Of a stretch of 64,000 nt of DNA, positions 33,212 to 42,198 are shown in pieces (the stretch's first letter is position 1; each line of letters opens with the position of its first letter). Source of the DNA: Betaproteobacteria bacterium (GTDB lineage: Bacteria > Pseudomonadota > Gammaproteobacteria > Burkholderiales > Burkholderiaceae_C); NCBI GenBank assembly GCA_016704535.1, contig JADIZZ010000001.1, positions 124,001 to 188,000 on the forward strand. Direction: 5' to 3'. Under the pieces are notes generated by a model. That model had not been told where the DNA came from. It saw only the letters and a program-made list of their open reading frames with translations, and did no database searches. The position numbers and the translations under genes were made by a program.

Positions 33212-34024
33212 ATGAGCGTACAACGTCCCCATGACCGGTCACCATCAGAAGCCGCCGGCGCGCCAGGCATGACAAGCCCTAACGCCGCGGCAGCCAACGC
33301 CCACGTGCGCCCCTTCGTCCACGACGCCGGCCACACGCGCGCGCTGCACTTCAGCATCTGCGCCGTGCAGAGCCGGCTCGATCTGCGCCATCCCGACCGG
33401 CTCGACCTCGAATACACGCGGCTGATGATGGCTTTCCTGCTGCTGCAGCCGCAGCCGGCGCACATCGGCATGGTCGGGCTGGGCGGGGGTTCGCTGGCGC
33501 GCTTCTGCCGCCGCCACCTGCCGGCTGCGCGCATCCAGGTGGCCGAGAACAACCCTCACGTGATCGCGCTGCGCGAGCAGTTCCTGGTGCCACGCGACGG
33601 CCCGCAGTTCGGCGTGCTGCAGGCCGATGGCGCTGCCTTCGTGCGCGAAGCGGCCGGCACGCTCGACGTGCTGCTGGTCGATGGGTTCGACGCCGACGGC
33701 CTGCCGCGCAGCCTGAGCTCGCAGCGCTTCTTCGACGACTGCGCCGGCGCGCTGCGGCCGGGTGGCGTGCTGGCGATGAACATCCACACCGACGCCGAGC
33801 GCCAGGCGAAGGTGCTGGAGCGCCTGCGCCGCAGCTTCGGCGGCGTGGCGCTGGCGGTGAAGGACAGCGACGGCACCAACCACGTCGTCTTTGCCTGCCA
33901 GGGCGATGGCCTGAGCGCGCTGCGGCCCGGCGCGCGGCCTCCCAAGCTCGACGCCGACGCCGCCGGCACGCTGCAGGGTGCCTTCACGCGCGTGCTCAGC
34001 TCGTGGAAGGGCGAGTTCTCATGA
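33212..34024 (+). CDS. Spermidine synthase-like methyltransferase-fold protein
   Basis: A 270-residue Rossmann-fold protein resembling polyamine aminopropyltransferases without the N-terminal beta domain. Motif I is MVGLGGGSLARFCRRHLPAA, the post-I acidic residue lies in IQVAENNPHVIALR, and LDVLLVDGFDADGLP fits motif II. The acidic substrate residues of true spermidine synthases cannot be confirmed, so the product is uncertain. ATG 33269 is an alternative start. Its stop overlaps the transporter start by 4 bp, a coupling that suggests a shared function. Confidence 0.78.
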   Translation: MSVQRPHDRSPSEAAGAPGMTSPNAAAANAHVRPFVHDAGHTRALHFSICAVQSRLDLRHPDRLDLEYTRLMMAFLLLQPQPAHIGMVGLGGGSLARFCRRHLPAARIQVAENNPHVIALREQFLVPRDGPQFGVLQADGAAFVREAAGTLDVLLVDGFDADGLPRSLSSQRFFDDCAGALRPGGVLAMNIHTDAERQAKVLERLRRSFGGVALAVKDSDGTNHVVFACQGDGLSALRPGARPPKLDADAAGTLQGAFTRVLSSWKGEFS

Positions 34025-35781
34025 TCGCGCTCATCGAAGCCCAGCGCGCAGGCCTCTACGCCCGCGCCCAGTGGCTGCCCAACGTGGTGGCCGGCGTCAT
34101 CGTCGGCGTCGTCGCGCTGCCGCTGGCGATGGCCTTCGCCATCGCCTCGGGCGCGCGGCCCGAGCAGGGCATCTACACGGCCATCATCGGCGGCGCCCTG
34201 GTGACGCTGTTCGGTGGCAGCCGGCTGCAGATCGCCGGGCCCACGGGGGCGTTCATCGCCATCCTGGCCGGCGTCACCGCGAAGTACGGCATGGGCGGTC
34301 TGCAGGTGGCCACGCTGATGGCCGGCATCATCCTGCTGGCCATGGGCGTGGCGCGGCTGGGCGGCGTCATCAAGTTCATCCCGGCGCCGGTGATCGTGGG
34401 CTTCACGGCCGGCATCGGCGTCATCATCTTCGTCGGCCAGTGGCACGACTTCCTCGGCCTGCCTGCGGTGCAGGGCCTGCACTTCCACAACAAGCTCTGG
34501 TTCCTGCTGCAGGTGCTGCCGCATGCCCATGCGGCCACCGCGGCGCTGGCGGTGCTGAGTCTGGTGCTGGTGCTGTTCACGTCACGCGTGCCCGGGCTGC
34601 GCCGCGTGCCAGGCCCGCTGGTGGCGATGGTGGTGGCCACCGTGCTGCAGGCCACGCTGCACCTGCCGGGCGTGGCCACCATCGGCAGCGCCTTCGGCGG
34701 CATCCCGATCGGGCTGCCGAGTTTCTCCATGCCCGACCTGTCGTTCACGCAGGTCATCACGCTCATCGGCCCGGCCTTCACGATCGCGATGCTGGGCGCC
34801 ATCGAATCGCTGCTGTCGGCTGTGGTGGCCGACGGCATGGCCGGCACGCGCCACGACTCGAACCAGGAACTCATCGGCCAGGGCATCGCCAACATCGTGG
34901 TGCCGCTGTTCGGCGGTTTCGCCGCCACCGGCGCCATCGCGCGCACGGCCACCAACATCCGCAACGGCGCCACCAGCCCGCTGGCCGGCATCGTGCACAC
35001 GGTCACGCTGGTGGCGGTGCTGCTTTTCCTGGCGCCGCTGGCTTCTAGCATTCCGCTGGCCGCGCTGGCAGCCATCCTTTTCGTGGTGGCCTGGAACATG
35101 AGCGAGGTCGGGCACTTCATGCACATCATGAAGACGGCGCCCACGGCCGACCGCGCCATCCTCGTCATCACCTTCACGCTGACGGTCTTCGCCGACCTGG
35201 TGGTGGCGGTGAACGTGGGCGTGATCCTGGCCATCCTGCACTTCCTGCGCCGCATGGCCGAGGTGGTGGAAACGCAGCAGGTGAACGCGCAGGAACTGAA
35301 GGTCGAACTGGCGCAGCACGGCATCGAGCGCCTGCCCGTGGGGGTGGCGGTGTACGAGATCGCCGGGCCGATGTTCTTCGGCGCGGTCGAGAACTTCGAG
35401 CGCGCGCTGCTGCAGACCCACACCGACCCGAAGACGCTGATCGTGCGGCTGCGGCGCGTGCCTTTCATGGACATCACCGGCATCCAGATGCTGGAAGAAG
35501 TGACCGCCAAGCTGCGCCGGCGCGGCGTCAAGGTGCTGCTGTGCGAGGCCAATGCGCGTGTGCTGGGCAAGCTGCGCAAGGCGGGCGTGATCACCACCGG
35601 GCCCAGCGAGACCTATGCCGACCAATTCGGCGACGTGCTGCGCATGGCGCTGCTGGAGAGTCTGCACCAGGTGCCTGGGGCGACCGGTGCCCCGGCAGAT
35701 GCGAAGGCCAGGCTGTCGGCCATCCGCGATCGCTTCATCGCCACCAGCCGCGAGTACTTCTCGCCCAGCGACACGCGCTGA
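34021..35781 (+). CDS. SulP-family anion transporter with STAS domain
   Basis: A 586-residue SulP permease. Ten or more membrane helices span ~20-410, starting with the family block NVVAGVIVGVVALPLAMAFAIASG, followed by QIAGPTGAF and EQGIYTAIIGG. A cytoplasmic STAS domain covers ~430-550 (VPFMDITGIQMLEEVTAKL). The family moves sulfate, bicarbonate or dicarboxylates. ATG 34021 overlaps the previous gene's stop (ATGA). The anion is not determined. Confidence 0.93.
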   Translation: MIALIEAQRAGLYARAQWLPNVVAGVIVGVVALPLAMAFAIASGARPEQGIYTAIIGGALVTLFGGSRLQIAGPTGAFIAILAGVTAKYGMGGLQVATLMAGIILLAMGVARLGGVIKFIPAPVIVGFTAGIGVIIFVGQWHDFLGLPAVQGLHFHNKLWFLLQVLPHAHAATAALAVLSLVLVLFTSRVPGLRRVPGPLVAMVVATVLQATLHLPGVATIGSAFGGIPIGLPSFSMPDLSFTQVITLIGPAFTIAMLGAIESLLSAVVADGMAGTRHDSNQELIGQGIANIVVPLFGGFAATGAIARTATNIRNGATSPLAGIVHTVTLVAVLLFLAPLASSIPLAALAAILFVVAWNMSEVGHFMHIMKTAPTADRAILVITFTLTVFADLVVAVNVGVILAILHFLRRMAEVVETQQVNAQELKVELAQHGIERLPVGVAVYEIAGPMFFGAVENFERALLQTHTDPKTLIVRLRRVPFMDITGIQMLEEVTAKLRRRGVKVLLCEANARVLGKLRKAGVITTGPSETYADQFGDVLRMALLESLHQVPGATGAPADAKARLSAIRDRFIATSREYFSPSDTR

Positions 35782-35801
35782 AGGCGCGGCACTCGCGGGG
35801 T

Positions 35802-36983
35802 TCAGCTACCGCCGGTACGCACCGGCATCACGTGCACGAGCTCCAGATCGAGTTGCGCCGCTACCCGCGCCCTCACCACCAACCCGCGCCGCTCGGGGCC
35901 GGCCAGCGTGAGCTGCAGTGGCGCGCCGGGCATCGCGTCGAGCACCAGCGTGGCCAGCGTGATCTCGCCCAGGAAGCGCGCTTCGCTGACCGTCGCGGCG
36001 TAGCTGCCGGCAGTGGGGGCGTCCGCCGCATCCAGCGCCTGCACGCGGATGCCGTCACCTGGGATGACCCAGCTGACCGCCTGGCCCTCGGGCAGGCGGC
36101 GTTTGTCGCGCACCAGCAGCCGCGGGCCATCGGCCCGACCCGCGTCGCTGTCCACCCAGCGCAGCCAGCCGTGGCCGGGCCGCTCGGCCGGGCCTTCCCA
36201 GCGGCCGTGGAAGCGGTTCTGCAAGCCCACCAGATCGGCCACGCGGGCATTGCGCGGAGCGCGGTGGATGGCGCTGGGCGCGCCCTGCTGCAGCACGCGG
36301 CCGGCGTCCATCACCACCAGACGGTCGGCCAGCAGGCGGGCTTCGTTGAGGTCGTGCGTCACCAGCACGATGGGGATGCCGAGGTCGCGACGCAGGTCGG
36401 CCAGCAGCCCGTACAGGCCCTGGCGGCTCATCTGGTCGACGGCCGAGAAGGGCTCGTCCAGCAGCAGCAGGCGCGGTTCGCGCGCCAGCGCACGCGCCAC
36501 CGCCACGCGCTGCTGCTGCCCGCCCGACAGGCCTGCCGGCCGCCGCGCCTGTTGTTCCGGTGTGAGCTGCACGTGGTCGAGCCAGTGGCGCGCGCGCACC
36601 AGGCGCTCCGCGCGCGGCAGGTGCAGCAGCGACAGCGCGACGTTGGCCAGCGCGTCCAGGTGCGGCATCAGCGCATAACTCTGGAACACCAGGCCGACGT
36701 GGCGGCGCTGCGGCGGCAGGAAAAGGCCCTGCGCCGTGTCGCACCAGGTCTGGCCGCCCACCGCCACGCGGCCGGCCGTGGGCCGCATCAGACCGGCCAG
36801 CACGCGCAGCATCGAGGTCTTGCCCGCGCCCGAGGGCCCCACCAGCGCCAACAGTTCACCCGGCTCGCAGCGGAAGGCGCCGGACAACGGCATCGGCAGC
36901 GCCTGTTCGACCTCGACGACGAGGGCGCCGCTGTCGGCTGGCGGTGCCGGGGGCACCGCGTCCACGTTCGGCAGCGCGCTCAC
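35802..36983 (-). CDS. modC: Molybdate ABC transporter ATP-binding protein
   Basis: A 393-residue ATPase. Walker A is GPSGAGKTSML, the signature LSGGQQQRVAVARALA, Walker B LLLLDEPFSAVD, and the H-loop LVTHDLNEAR. The C-terminal ~130 residues look like a MOP/TOBE oxyanion-binding domain. The start is a GTG overlapping the modB stop by 4 bp; an upstream in-frame extension lies inside modB. With ModA and ModB it imports molybdate for molybdenum cofactor synthesis. Confidence 0.93.
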   Translation of the reverse strand: MSALPNVDAVPPAPPADSGALVVEVEQALPMPLSGAFRCEPGELLALVGPSGAGKTSMLRVLAGLMRPTAGRVAVGGQTWCDTAQGLFLPPQRRHVGLVFQSYALMPHLDALANVALSLLHLPRAERLVRARHWLDHVQLTPEQQARRPAGLSGGQQQRVAVARALAREPRLLLLDEPFSAVDQMSRQGLYGLLADLRRDLGIPIVLVTHDLNEARLLADRLVVMDAGRVLQQGAPSAIHRAPRNARVADLVGLQNRFHGRWEGPAERPGHGWLRWVDSDAGRADGPRLLVRDKRRLPEGQAVSWVIPGDGIRVQALDAADAPTAGSYAATVSEARFLGEITLATLVLDAMPGAPLQLTLAGPERRGLVVRARVAAQLDLELVHVMPVRTGGS

Positions 36984-37648
36984 CGCCGCACCGCCAGCCG
37001 CGCCGACGCGAAGAACGACGCCGCCACCGCGCCCAGCGACAACAGCAGCAGCAAGAAAGCCATGCGGTCGGCGCCGGCGAGGTCGAAGCCCTGCACGCGG
37101 TCGTAGATGGCGATGGCGATGGTGCGGGTTTCGCCCGGGATGCTGCCGCCCACCATCAGCACGACGCCGAACTCGCCCAGCGTGTGCACGAAGGTCAGCA
37201 CCATGGCCGAGAGCACGCCGGGCCAGGCCAGCGGCAGTTCCACGCGCCACAGCGTCTGCCAGAAGCCCAGGCCGCTGACGGCCGCGGCTTCGCCCAGCTG
37301 GCGCGGAATGGCCTCGAAGGCGCGCTGCACCGGCTGCACGATGAAGGGGATGTTGAAGACCACCGAGGCCAGCAGCAGGCCGCCGAAGTTGAAGGTCAGC
37401 GAGACGCCCAGATGTTCTGCCGCCCAGCGCCCGACCGGCGAAGCGCCCCCCAGTGTCACCAGCAGGTAGTAGCCCAGCACCGTGGGCGGCAGCACCAGCG
37501 GCAGCACCACCAGCGCTTCCACGGCAGCCTTGCCGGTGAAGCGGCTGTAGGCCAGCCAGCGGCCCAGCGCCACCCCGGCGGGCAGCAGCACCAGCAAGGT
37601 GGCCACGGCCAGTTCCAGCGACAGCGTCAGCGCTTGCCAGTCCATCAC
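36980..37648 (-). CDS. modB: Molybdate ABC transporter permease
   Basis: A 222-residue inner-membrane permease with about five helices. The cytoplasmic EAA loop reads EAAAVSGLGFWQTLWRVELPLAWPG, and the LGEFGVVLMVGG block is typical of ModB. It lies between modA (30 bp upstream) and modC (4-bp overlap) in the order modABC. Confidence 0.95.
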   Translation of the reverse strand: MMDWQALTLSLELAVATLLVLLPAGVALGRWLAYSRFTGKAAVEALVVLPLVLPPTVLGYYLLVTLGGASPVGRWAAEHLGVSLTFNFGGLLLASVVFNIPFIVQPVQRAFEAIPRQLGEAAAVSGLGFWQTLWRVELPLAWPGVLSAMVLTFVHTLGEFGVVLMVGGSIPGETRTIAIAIYDRVQGFDLAGADRMAFLLLLLSLGAVAASFFASARLAVRR

Positions 37649-37678
37649 GCGCGAGGACCCGACGTCATGGGTGCGGTG

Positions 37679-38464
37679 TCATTCCCGGGGCATCGCGAAA
37701 CCGTAGCGCTGCATGACGGCCAACGCGGCGGGCGTCGAGAGGTGGTCATGGAAGGCGATGGCGGCGGGGGGTGCATTCTTCATCAGCACCATGCGCTGCC
37801 GCAGCGGCTGGTGCCAGGCCTCGGGGATGAGCTGGAAGTGCCCCAGCCGGGATACGGCCGGCGCCAGCGCCAGCGACAGCGCGATGATGCCGCCCTGCGT
37901 CGAGCCCGAGGTCGCGAACTGCGCCGTCTGCGAGATGTTCTCGCCCAGCACCAGCTTGCCCTGGATGGCGTTCCACAGGCCGGCGTGCTGCAGCGCTTCC
38001 CTGGCCCGCATGCCATAGGGTGCGTGCTCGGGGTTGGCGATGGCGAACTTCTGCAGCCGGCCGTCCTGAAGCGCGGCGGCCAGGTCCTTGAGTTCGCCGT
38101 CGGCCTTCAGGGGCGAGCCCGGCGGCACGATGATGCCGATGCGCCCCACCGCATACAGGCGCCCGCGGTCGACGGTCTTGCCGGCATCGGCCAGCTTGAA
38201 GACATAACTCTCGTCGGCCGACAGGTAGAGGTGGAAGGGCGCGCCCTGCAGGATCTGGGCGTGGAAGTTGCCCGAGGAACCGAACACCATCCTGAGCTTG
38301 TGGCCTGTGTCCTGCTCGAAGCGCGCGGCCAGTTCCTCCAGCGCGAACTTCAGGTCGGAGGCGGCGGCCACGGTGGCCAGCGGCTGCGCGTGCGCGCCGG
38401 ATGCCAGTGCCGTGCCGGCCAGCGCCACGCAGCCCAGGCAGAAGGAACGTCGTGTCGGGCTCAT
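37679..38464 (-). CDS. modA: Molybdate-binding periplasmic protein
   Basis: A 261-residue ModA-family protein with a signal peptide (MSPTRRSFCLGCVALAGTALASGAHAQ; RRSF resembles a Tat-type start). The mature part has AAASDLKFALEELAARFE, VFGSSGNFHAQILQGAPFHLYLSAD and FATSGSTQGGIIALSLAL. ATG 38464 was chosen at the signal peptide; a longer frame is unconserved. It is divergent from the TonB-dependent receptor gene (156-bp gap). A second, more divergent ModA-like gene lies at 11103-11876. Confidence 0.92.
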   Translation of the reverse strand: MSPTRRSFCLGCVALAGTALASGAHAQPLATVAAASDLKFALEELAARFEQDTGHKLRMVFGSSGNFHAQILQGAPFHLYLSADESYVFKLADAGKTVDRGRLYAVGRIGIIVPPGSPLKADGELKDLAAALQDGRLQKFAIANPEHAPYGMRAREALQHAGLWNAIQGKLVLGENISQTAQFATSGSTQGGIIALSLALAPAVSRLGHFQLIPEAWHQPLRQRMVLMKNAPPAAIAFHDHLSTPAALAVMQRYGFAMPRE

Positions 38465-38620
38465 CGCGCGGCATCTTAGCGGCGCGCACTTTTTGGCCCA
38501 CCGCGCCGCAGCGGTGAGGGGCGGCGGCACACGGTTGCCTGGCGGCGCTGGCCCGCCGGTGACGACGCGAAAGCGGCGTTTCGTCGCAGGCCGGCCTGTG
38601 CGCACACGCTGGCCGTTATC

Positions 38621-40834
38621 GTGCGCCCCGTCGTTTGTCGTCCTGGAGCCGTCTTGAACCCATCCCCCATCGCCGCCGCTGGCCTGGCCCTGATTGCCGG
38701 CGCCGCCGCGGCCCAGGACGCCCCGGGCGCGCCCGGTGCCCCCACGGACGCCGCGCCGCGCCCCGGCGCGCGCATCGAACGCATCGAAGTCACCGCGCGC
38801 CCGCAGTCCGACACCGAACTGCGCCGCCGCGCCCCCGTGGCCAAGCAGGTCTACGGCCGCGACGAGATCGACAAGTACGGCGACACCAGCGTGTCCGACG
38901 TGCTCAAGCGCCTGCCGGGCGTGAACATCCAGGGCGGCGCGCCGCGCATGCGCGGCCTGGGTTCGGGCTACACGCTGGTGCTGATCAACGGCGACCCGGC
39001 GCCGCCCGGCTTCCAGTTCGACCAGCTCAACCCGAGCCAGATCGAACGCATCGAGGTGACGCGCGGCGCCACCGCCGACCAGAGCGCGCAGGCCGTGGCC
39101 GGCGCCATCAACATCATCCTGAAAGATGCGCCGCGAGTCTCGCAGCGCGATCTGCGCCTGGGCGTGGGCTACAACGCCGTGCGCCCCACGGCTTCGGCCT
39201 CGTTCACCTACGGCGAACGTGCCGGTGGGCTGGCACTGTCGCTGCCGGTGTCGCTCTTCTCATGGCGCAACATCAACCGCAGCGTGACCGAACGCCAGAC
39301 CGCCGGCCTGGACGGCCAGCCCTCGGCCGCCGTGCAGACCGGCCGCCAGGACAACTGGGGCCACGGCTTCAACACCGCGCCGCGCGTGAACTGGAAGATC
39401 AGCGACGACGAATCGGCCTCGGCGCAGTTCTTCGCGCAGCGCGGTGAGTGGAACAACCGCACCGCCTACACCAACCAGGTGCTGCTGGGCCAGCCCAGCC
39501 TGGAGCCCGACAACGTCTTCCAGGGCAGCTGGCAGAACCTGAACGGCAACCTGCAGTGGAACAACCGCTTCAGCGAAGCGCAGCGCATCGAGCTCAAGCT
39601 CGGCGCCCGCGACAGCAAGGGCACGTTCGACGGCCTGACGAGCACCCAGCGCCGCACCGTGGGCGACAACCGCGACCGCAACCTCACGCAGTCGGGCAAG
39701 TACGGCCAGTTCATCGGCGAAGCGCACACGCTGTCGGCGGGCTGGGAACTGGAGTGGCGCCAGCGCGACGAAACCCGCACCATCACCGAGAACGGCCAGC
39801 CACAGCTGCCCGGGTTCGAGGGCCAGCCCTTCGGCGCGCGCATCGCACGCCAGGCGCTCTATGTGCAGGACGAATGGGAGCTGTCGCCGCAGTGGTCGAC
39901 CTACCTCGGCCTGCGCAGCGAACGCATCGACACCCAGAGCAAGGGCCTGGCCGAGCCGGTGCGCAACCTCAGCCGCGTGACCACGCCGCTGTGGCACCTG
40001 AACTACAAGCTCGATCCCAAGGGCCGCGACCTCATCCGCGCGAGCCTGACGCGCAGCTACAAGGCGCCTGAGCTGAACGCGCTGCTGGCGCGGCCCTCGC
40101 TGAGCGGGCTGTTCACCGACACCACGCGGCCCAACACCGAGGCCTCACCCGACCGGCGTGGCAACCCCGCGTTGAAGCCCGAACTGGCCACGGGGCTCGA
40201 CATCGCCTTCGAGCGCTACCTGACGGGCGGCGCCATGTTCAGCATCGGCGGCTTCCACCGAAGCGTCGACGACCTGGTGCGCAATGTCACCACCTTGCAG
40301 ACAGTGCCCTGGGCCTCCGTGCCGCGATGGGTCTCGACACCGGTGAACTTCTCCAAAGCCCGCAGCACGGGCCTGGAACTCGAACTCAAGGGCCGCGCCG
40401 GCGAACTGCTGCCCAGCGTTTTCGACACGAAGACGGCGCTGAACCTGCGCGCCTCGCTGAACTGGTACCGCTCGCGTGTCGATGCCGTGGAAGGCCCGAA
40501 CAACCGGCTCGACAACCAGCAGCCGTGGTCGGGCAACCTCGGCTTCGACTACCGCTTCGCCGGCCTGCCGCTGAGCGTGGGCAGCAGCCTGGCCTACACG
40601 CCCGGCTACACGACGCGCCAGACCGGCACACAGTCGCTGGAACAGACGCGCGCGCGTTCACTGGACGCGTTTGCGCTGTGGACCTTCAGCCGCACGGCGT
40701 CACTGCGCGTGTCGGCGAACAACATCGCCCCGCTGGACACCGCGTCGCGCAGCTTCTTCACGGGGGGCGACTCCACCCGCACCGAGCGTGAGGGAAGGAC
40801 GTTCTTCGGAGCGAATCTGGAGCTCAAGCTCTGA
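38621..40834 (+). CDS. TonB-dependent outer-membrane receptor
   Basis: A ~737-residue outer-membrane receptor. After the signal sequence and an Ala/Pro-rich linker comes a TonB-box-like IERIEVTA (~52-60). The plug domain at ~75-180 includes VSDVLKRLPGVNIQGG, MRGLGSGYTLVLINGD and IERIEVTRGATADQSAQAVAGAINI. The 22-strand barrel follows to the C-terminus (LELKL). A GTG at 38621 gives a signal peptide with positive charges; a TTG at 38654 has a better GGAG site but a less typical n-region. It diverges from modABC, so a metal or oxyanion ligand is possible but not shown. Confidence 0.9.
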   Translation: MRPVVCRPGAVLNPSPIAAAGLALIAGAAAAQDAPGAPGAPTDAAPRPGARIERIEVTARPQSDTELRRRAPVAKQVYGRDEIDKYGDTSVSDVLKRLPGVNIQGGAPRMRGLGSGYTLVLINGDPAPPGFQFDQLNPSQIERIEVTRGATADQSAQAVAGAINIILKDAPRVSQRDLRLGVGYNAVRPTASASFTYGERAGGLALSLPVSLFSWRNINRSVTERQTAGLDGQPSAAVQTGRQDNWGHGFNTAPRVNWKISDDESASAQFFAQRGEWNNRTAYTNQVLLGQPSLEPDNVFQGSWQNLNGNLQWNNRFSEAQRIELKLGARDSKGTFDGLTSTQRRTVGDNRDRNLTQSGKYGQFIGEAHTLSAGWELEWRQRDETRTITENGQPQLPGFEGQPFGARIARQALYVQDEWELSPQWSTYLGLRSERIDTQSKGLAEPVRNLSRVTTPLWHLNYKLDPKGRDLIRASLTRSYKAPELNALLARPSLSGLFTDTTRPNTEASPDRRGNPALKPELATGLDIAFERYLTGGAMFSIGGFHRSVDDLVRNVTTLQTVPWASVPRWVSTPVNFSKARSTGLELELKGRAGELLPSVFDTKTALNLRASLNWYRSRVDAVEGPNNRLDNQQPWSGNLGFDYRFAGLPLSVGSSLAYTPGYTTRQTGTQSLEQTRARSLDAFALWTFSRTASLRVSANNIAPLDTASRSFFTGGDSTRTEREGRTFFGANLELKL

Positions 40835-40867
40835 AGTGAAGCCACCGGCCGGCTTGACCACCGTGGC

Positions 40868-40906
40868 TTGACCCGGGTGTCCACGTGTACTATAGTAGTG
40901 GTACAC
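40868..40906 (+). promoter_or_regulatory. Sigma70 promoter with overlapping palindromic operator for the GntR-ABC operon
   Basis: A -35 box TTGACC (40868-40873) and a -10 box TATAGT (40891-40896) are separated by 17 bp. The -10 lies within the inverted repeat GTGTAC-N10-GTACAC (40885-40906), whose inner part TACTATAGTA (40888-40897) is itself a perfect 10-bp palindrome. This is the expected place for a dimeric GntR repressor that blocks polymerase. The GntR gene starts 13 bp further on, so autorepression is likely. Confidence 0.75.
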
Positions 40907-40918
40907 ATAGACACCCCC

Positions 40919-41317
40919 ATGGACGAGCACTTCGCCTTCAGCATCCAGACCGGTTCGGCCGAGCCGATCTACCGGCAACTGGTCGAGCACGTGCGGCGGC
41001 GCGTCGCCAGCGGGCAGATCCGCGCCGGCGACGAGATTCCCTCGGTGCGTGAACTGGCGCAAGCGCTCGCGGTGCACCCGATGACCATCTCCAAGGCCTA
41101 CAGCCTGCTCGAGGCCGAAGGCCTGCTCGAACGGCGGCGCGGCCTGGCCATGCGGGTGGCGCCACAGCACCAGCGCGCCCAGCCGGCGGCGTCGCGCATC
41201 GAATTGCTGCGCCCCGCGCTGAGCCGTGCCGCAGCCGAAGCGCGCCAGCTGCAGCTGCCCAAGCACACCGCCCTGAAGCTCTTCGAAGAACTCCTGGACC
41301 AGGACCCCACGACATGA
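40919..41317 (+). CDS. GntR family regulator, YtrA subfamily
   Basis: A 132-residue regulator. An N-terminal winged helix (FSIQTGSAEPIYRQLVEHVRRRVASGQIRAGDEIPSVRELAQALAVHPMTISKAYSLLEAEGLL) is followed by only ~50 residues of helical tail. Short GntR proteins of this kind belong to the YtrA group and usually control an adjacent ABC transporter. ATG 40919 follows directly after the operator; a longer open frame would run through the promoter. Its stop overlaps the ATPase start by 4 bp. Confidence 0.92.
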   Translation: MDEHFAFSIQTGSAEPIYRQLVEHVRRRVASGQIRAGDEIPSVRELAQALAVHPMTISKAYSLLEAEGLLERRRGLAMRVAPQHQRAQPAASRIELLRPALSRAAAEARQLQLPKHTALKLFEELLDQDPTT

Positions 41318-42198
41318 ACGCACACCTTCTGGCAACCACCTCGCCCAGCGCCGAACTGACCGGCGTGAGCCTGGCCTACGGCAAGGGCGCTCCGGTGCTG
41401 CGCGGCCTGGACTGGCAACTGCTGCCGGGCCAGGTGGTGGGCCTGCTCGGACGCAACGGCGCGGGCAAGACCACGCTGCTCGAAACCCTGCTCGGCCTGC
41501 GTGAACCGCAAGCCGGCACGGTGCGGCTCTTCGGCCGGCCCGCCACGCAGGCCGACGACGCGGCCCGCGCGCGCATCGGCTACGTGCCGCAGCAGTCGGA
41601 CCTGTTCGAGTCCTTCACCGCGGCGCAACTGCTGGCCTACTTCAAGAGCTTCTACCCGCGCTGGAACGAAGCCAAGGTGGACGGCCTGCTGTCGCGCTGG
41701 GACATCAACCGCCACCAGCGCATAGGCAAGCTCAGCGGCGGCCAGCAGCAGCGGTTGTCCATCATCCGTGCGCTGGCCCACGACCCCGACCTCCTGGTGC
41801 TGGACGAGCCCGTGGCCAGCCTCGACCCCGCCGGCCGGCGCGACTTCCTGCGTGAGCTGGTCGAGCAGGTGCTGGAGCGCGGCACCACGGTGGTGTTCTC
41901 CACGCACATCCTGTCCGACCTGGAGCGCGTGGCCTTCCACATGGCCTTCATGAACGACGGCCGCATCGCGTTGCAGGCGCCGCTGGACGATCTGCTGGAC
42001 GAGGTGCGCCTGCTTTCCGGCACCACGGACGAGGTGCAGGCGCTGATGCAGCGCCTGGGTGCCACCCCGCTGAAACGCACGCCGCTGGCCGACGGCCGCG
42101 AGCGTGTGCTGGCGCGCCTGCCCAGCGGCACAGCGCTGCCCCCCGGCACGCCCGCCAACGTGGTGACGCTGGAAGACCTGTTCATGGAGCTGACATGA
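41314..42198 (+). CDS. ABC transporter ATP-binding protein
   Basis: A 294-residue ATPase. Walker A is LLGRNGAGKTTLLETLLGL, the Q-loop VPQQSD, the signature KLSGGQQQRLSIIRALAHD, Walker B LLVLDEPVASLD, and the H-loop FSTHILSDLERV. The C-terminal ~80 residues are a substrate- or membrane-domain-coupling extension, as in drug/bacteriocin exporters. It lies between the YtrA-type regulator and the membrane protein with 4-bp overlaps on both sides. Confidence 0.93.
   Translation: MNAHLLATTSPSAELTGVSLAYGKGAPVLRGLDWQLLPGQVVGLLGRNGAGKTTLLETLLGLREPQAGTVRLFGRPATQADDAARARIGYVPQQSDLFESFTAAQLLAYFKSFYPRWNEAKVDGLLSRWDINRHQRIGKLSGGQQQRLSIIRALAHDPDLLVLDEPVASLDPAGRRDFLRELVEQVLERGTTVVFSTHILSDLERVAFHMAFMNDGRIALQAPLDDLLDEVRLLSGTTDEVQALMQRLGATPLKRTPLADGRERVLARLPSGTALPPGTPANVVTLEDLFMELT

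Noticed and set aside
38465..38620. Riboswitch or ModE site between modA and the TonB receptor gene
   Set aside because: I could not find a conserved cobalamin, Moco-RNA or ModE palindrome core here.
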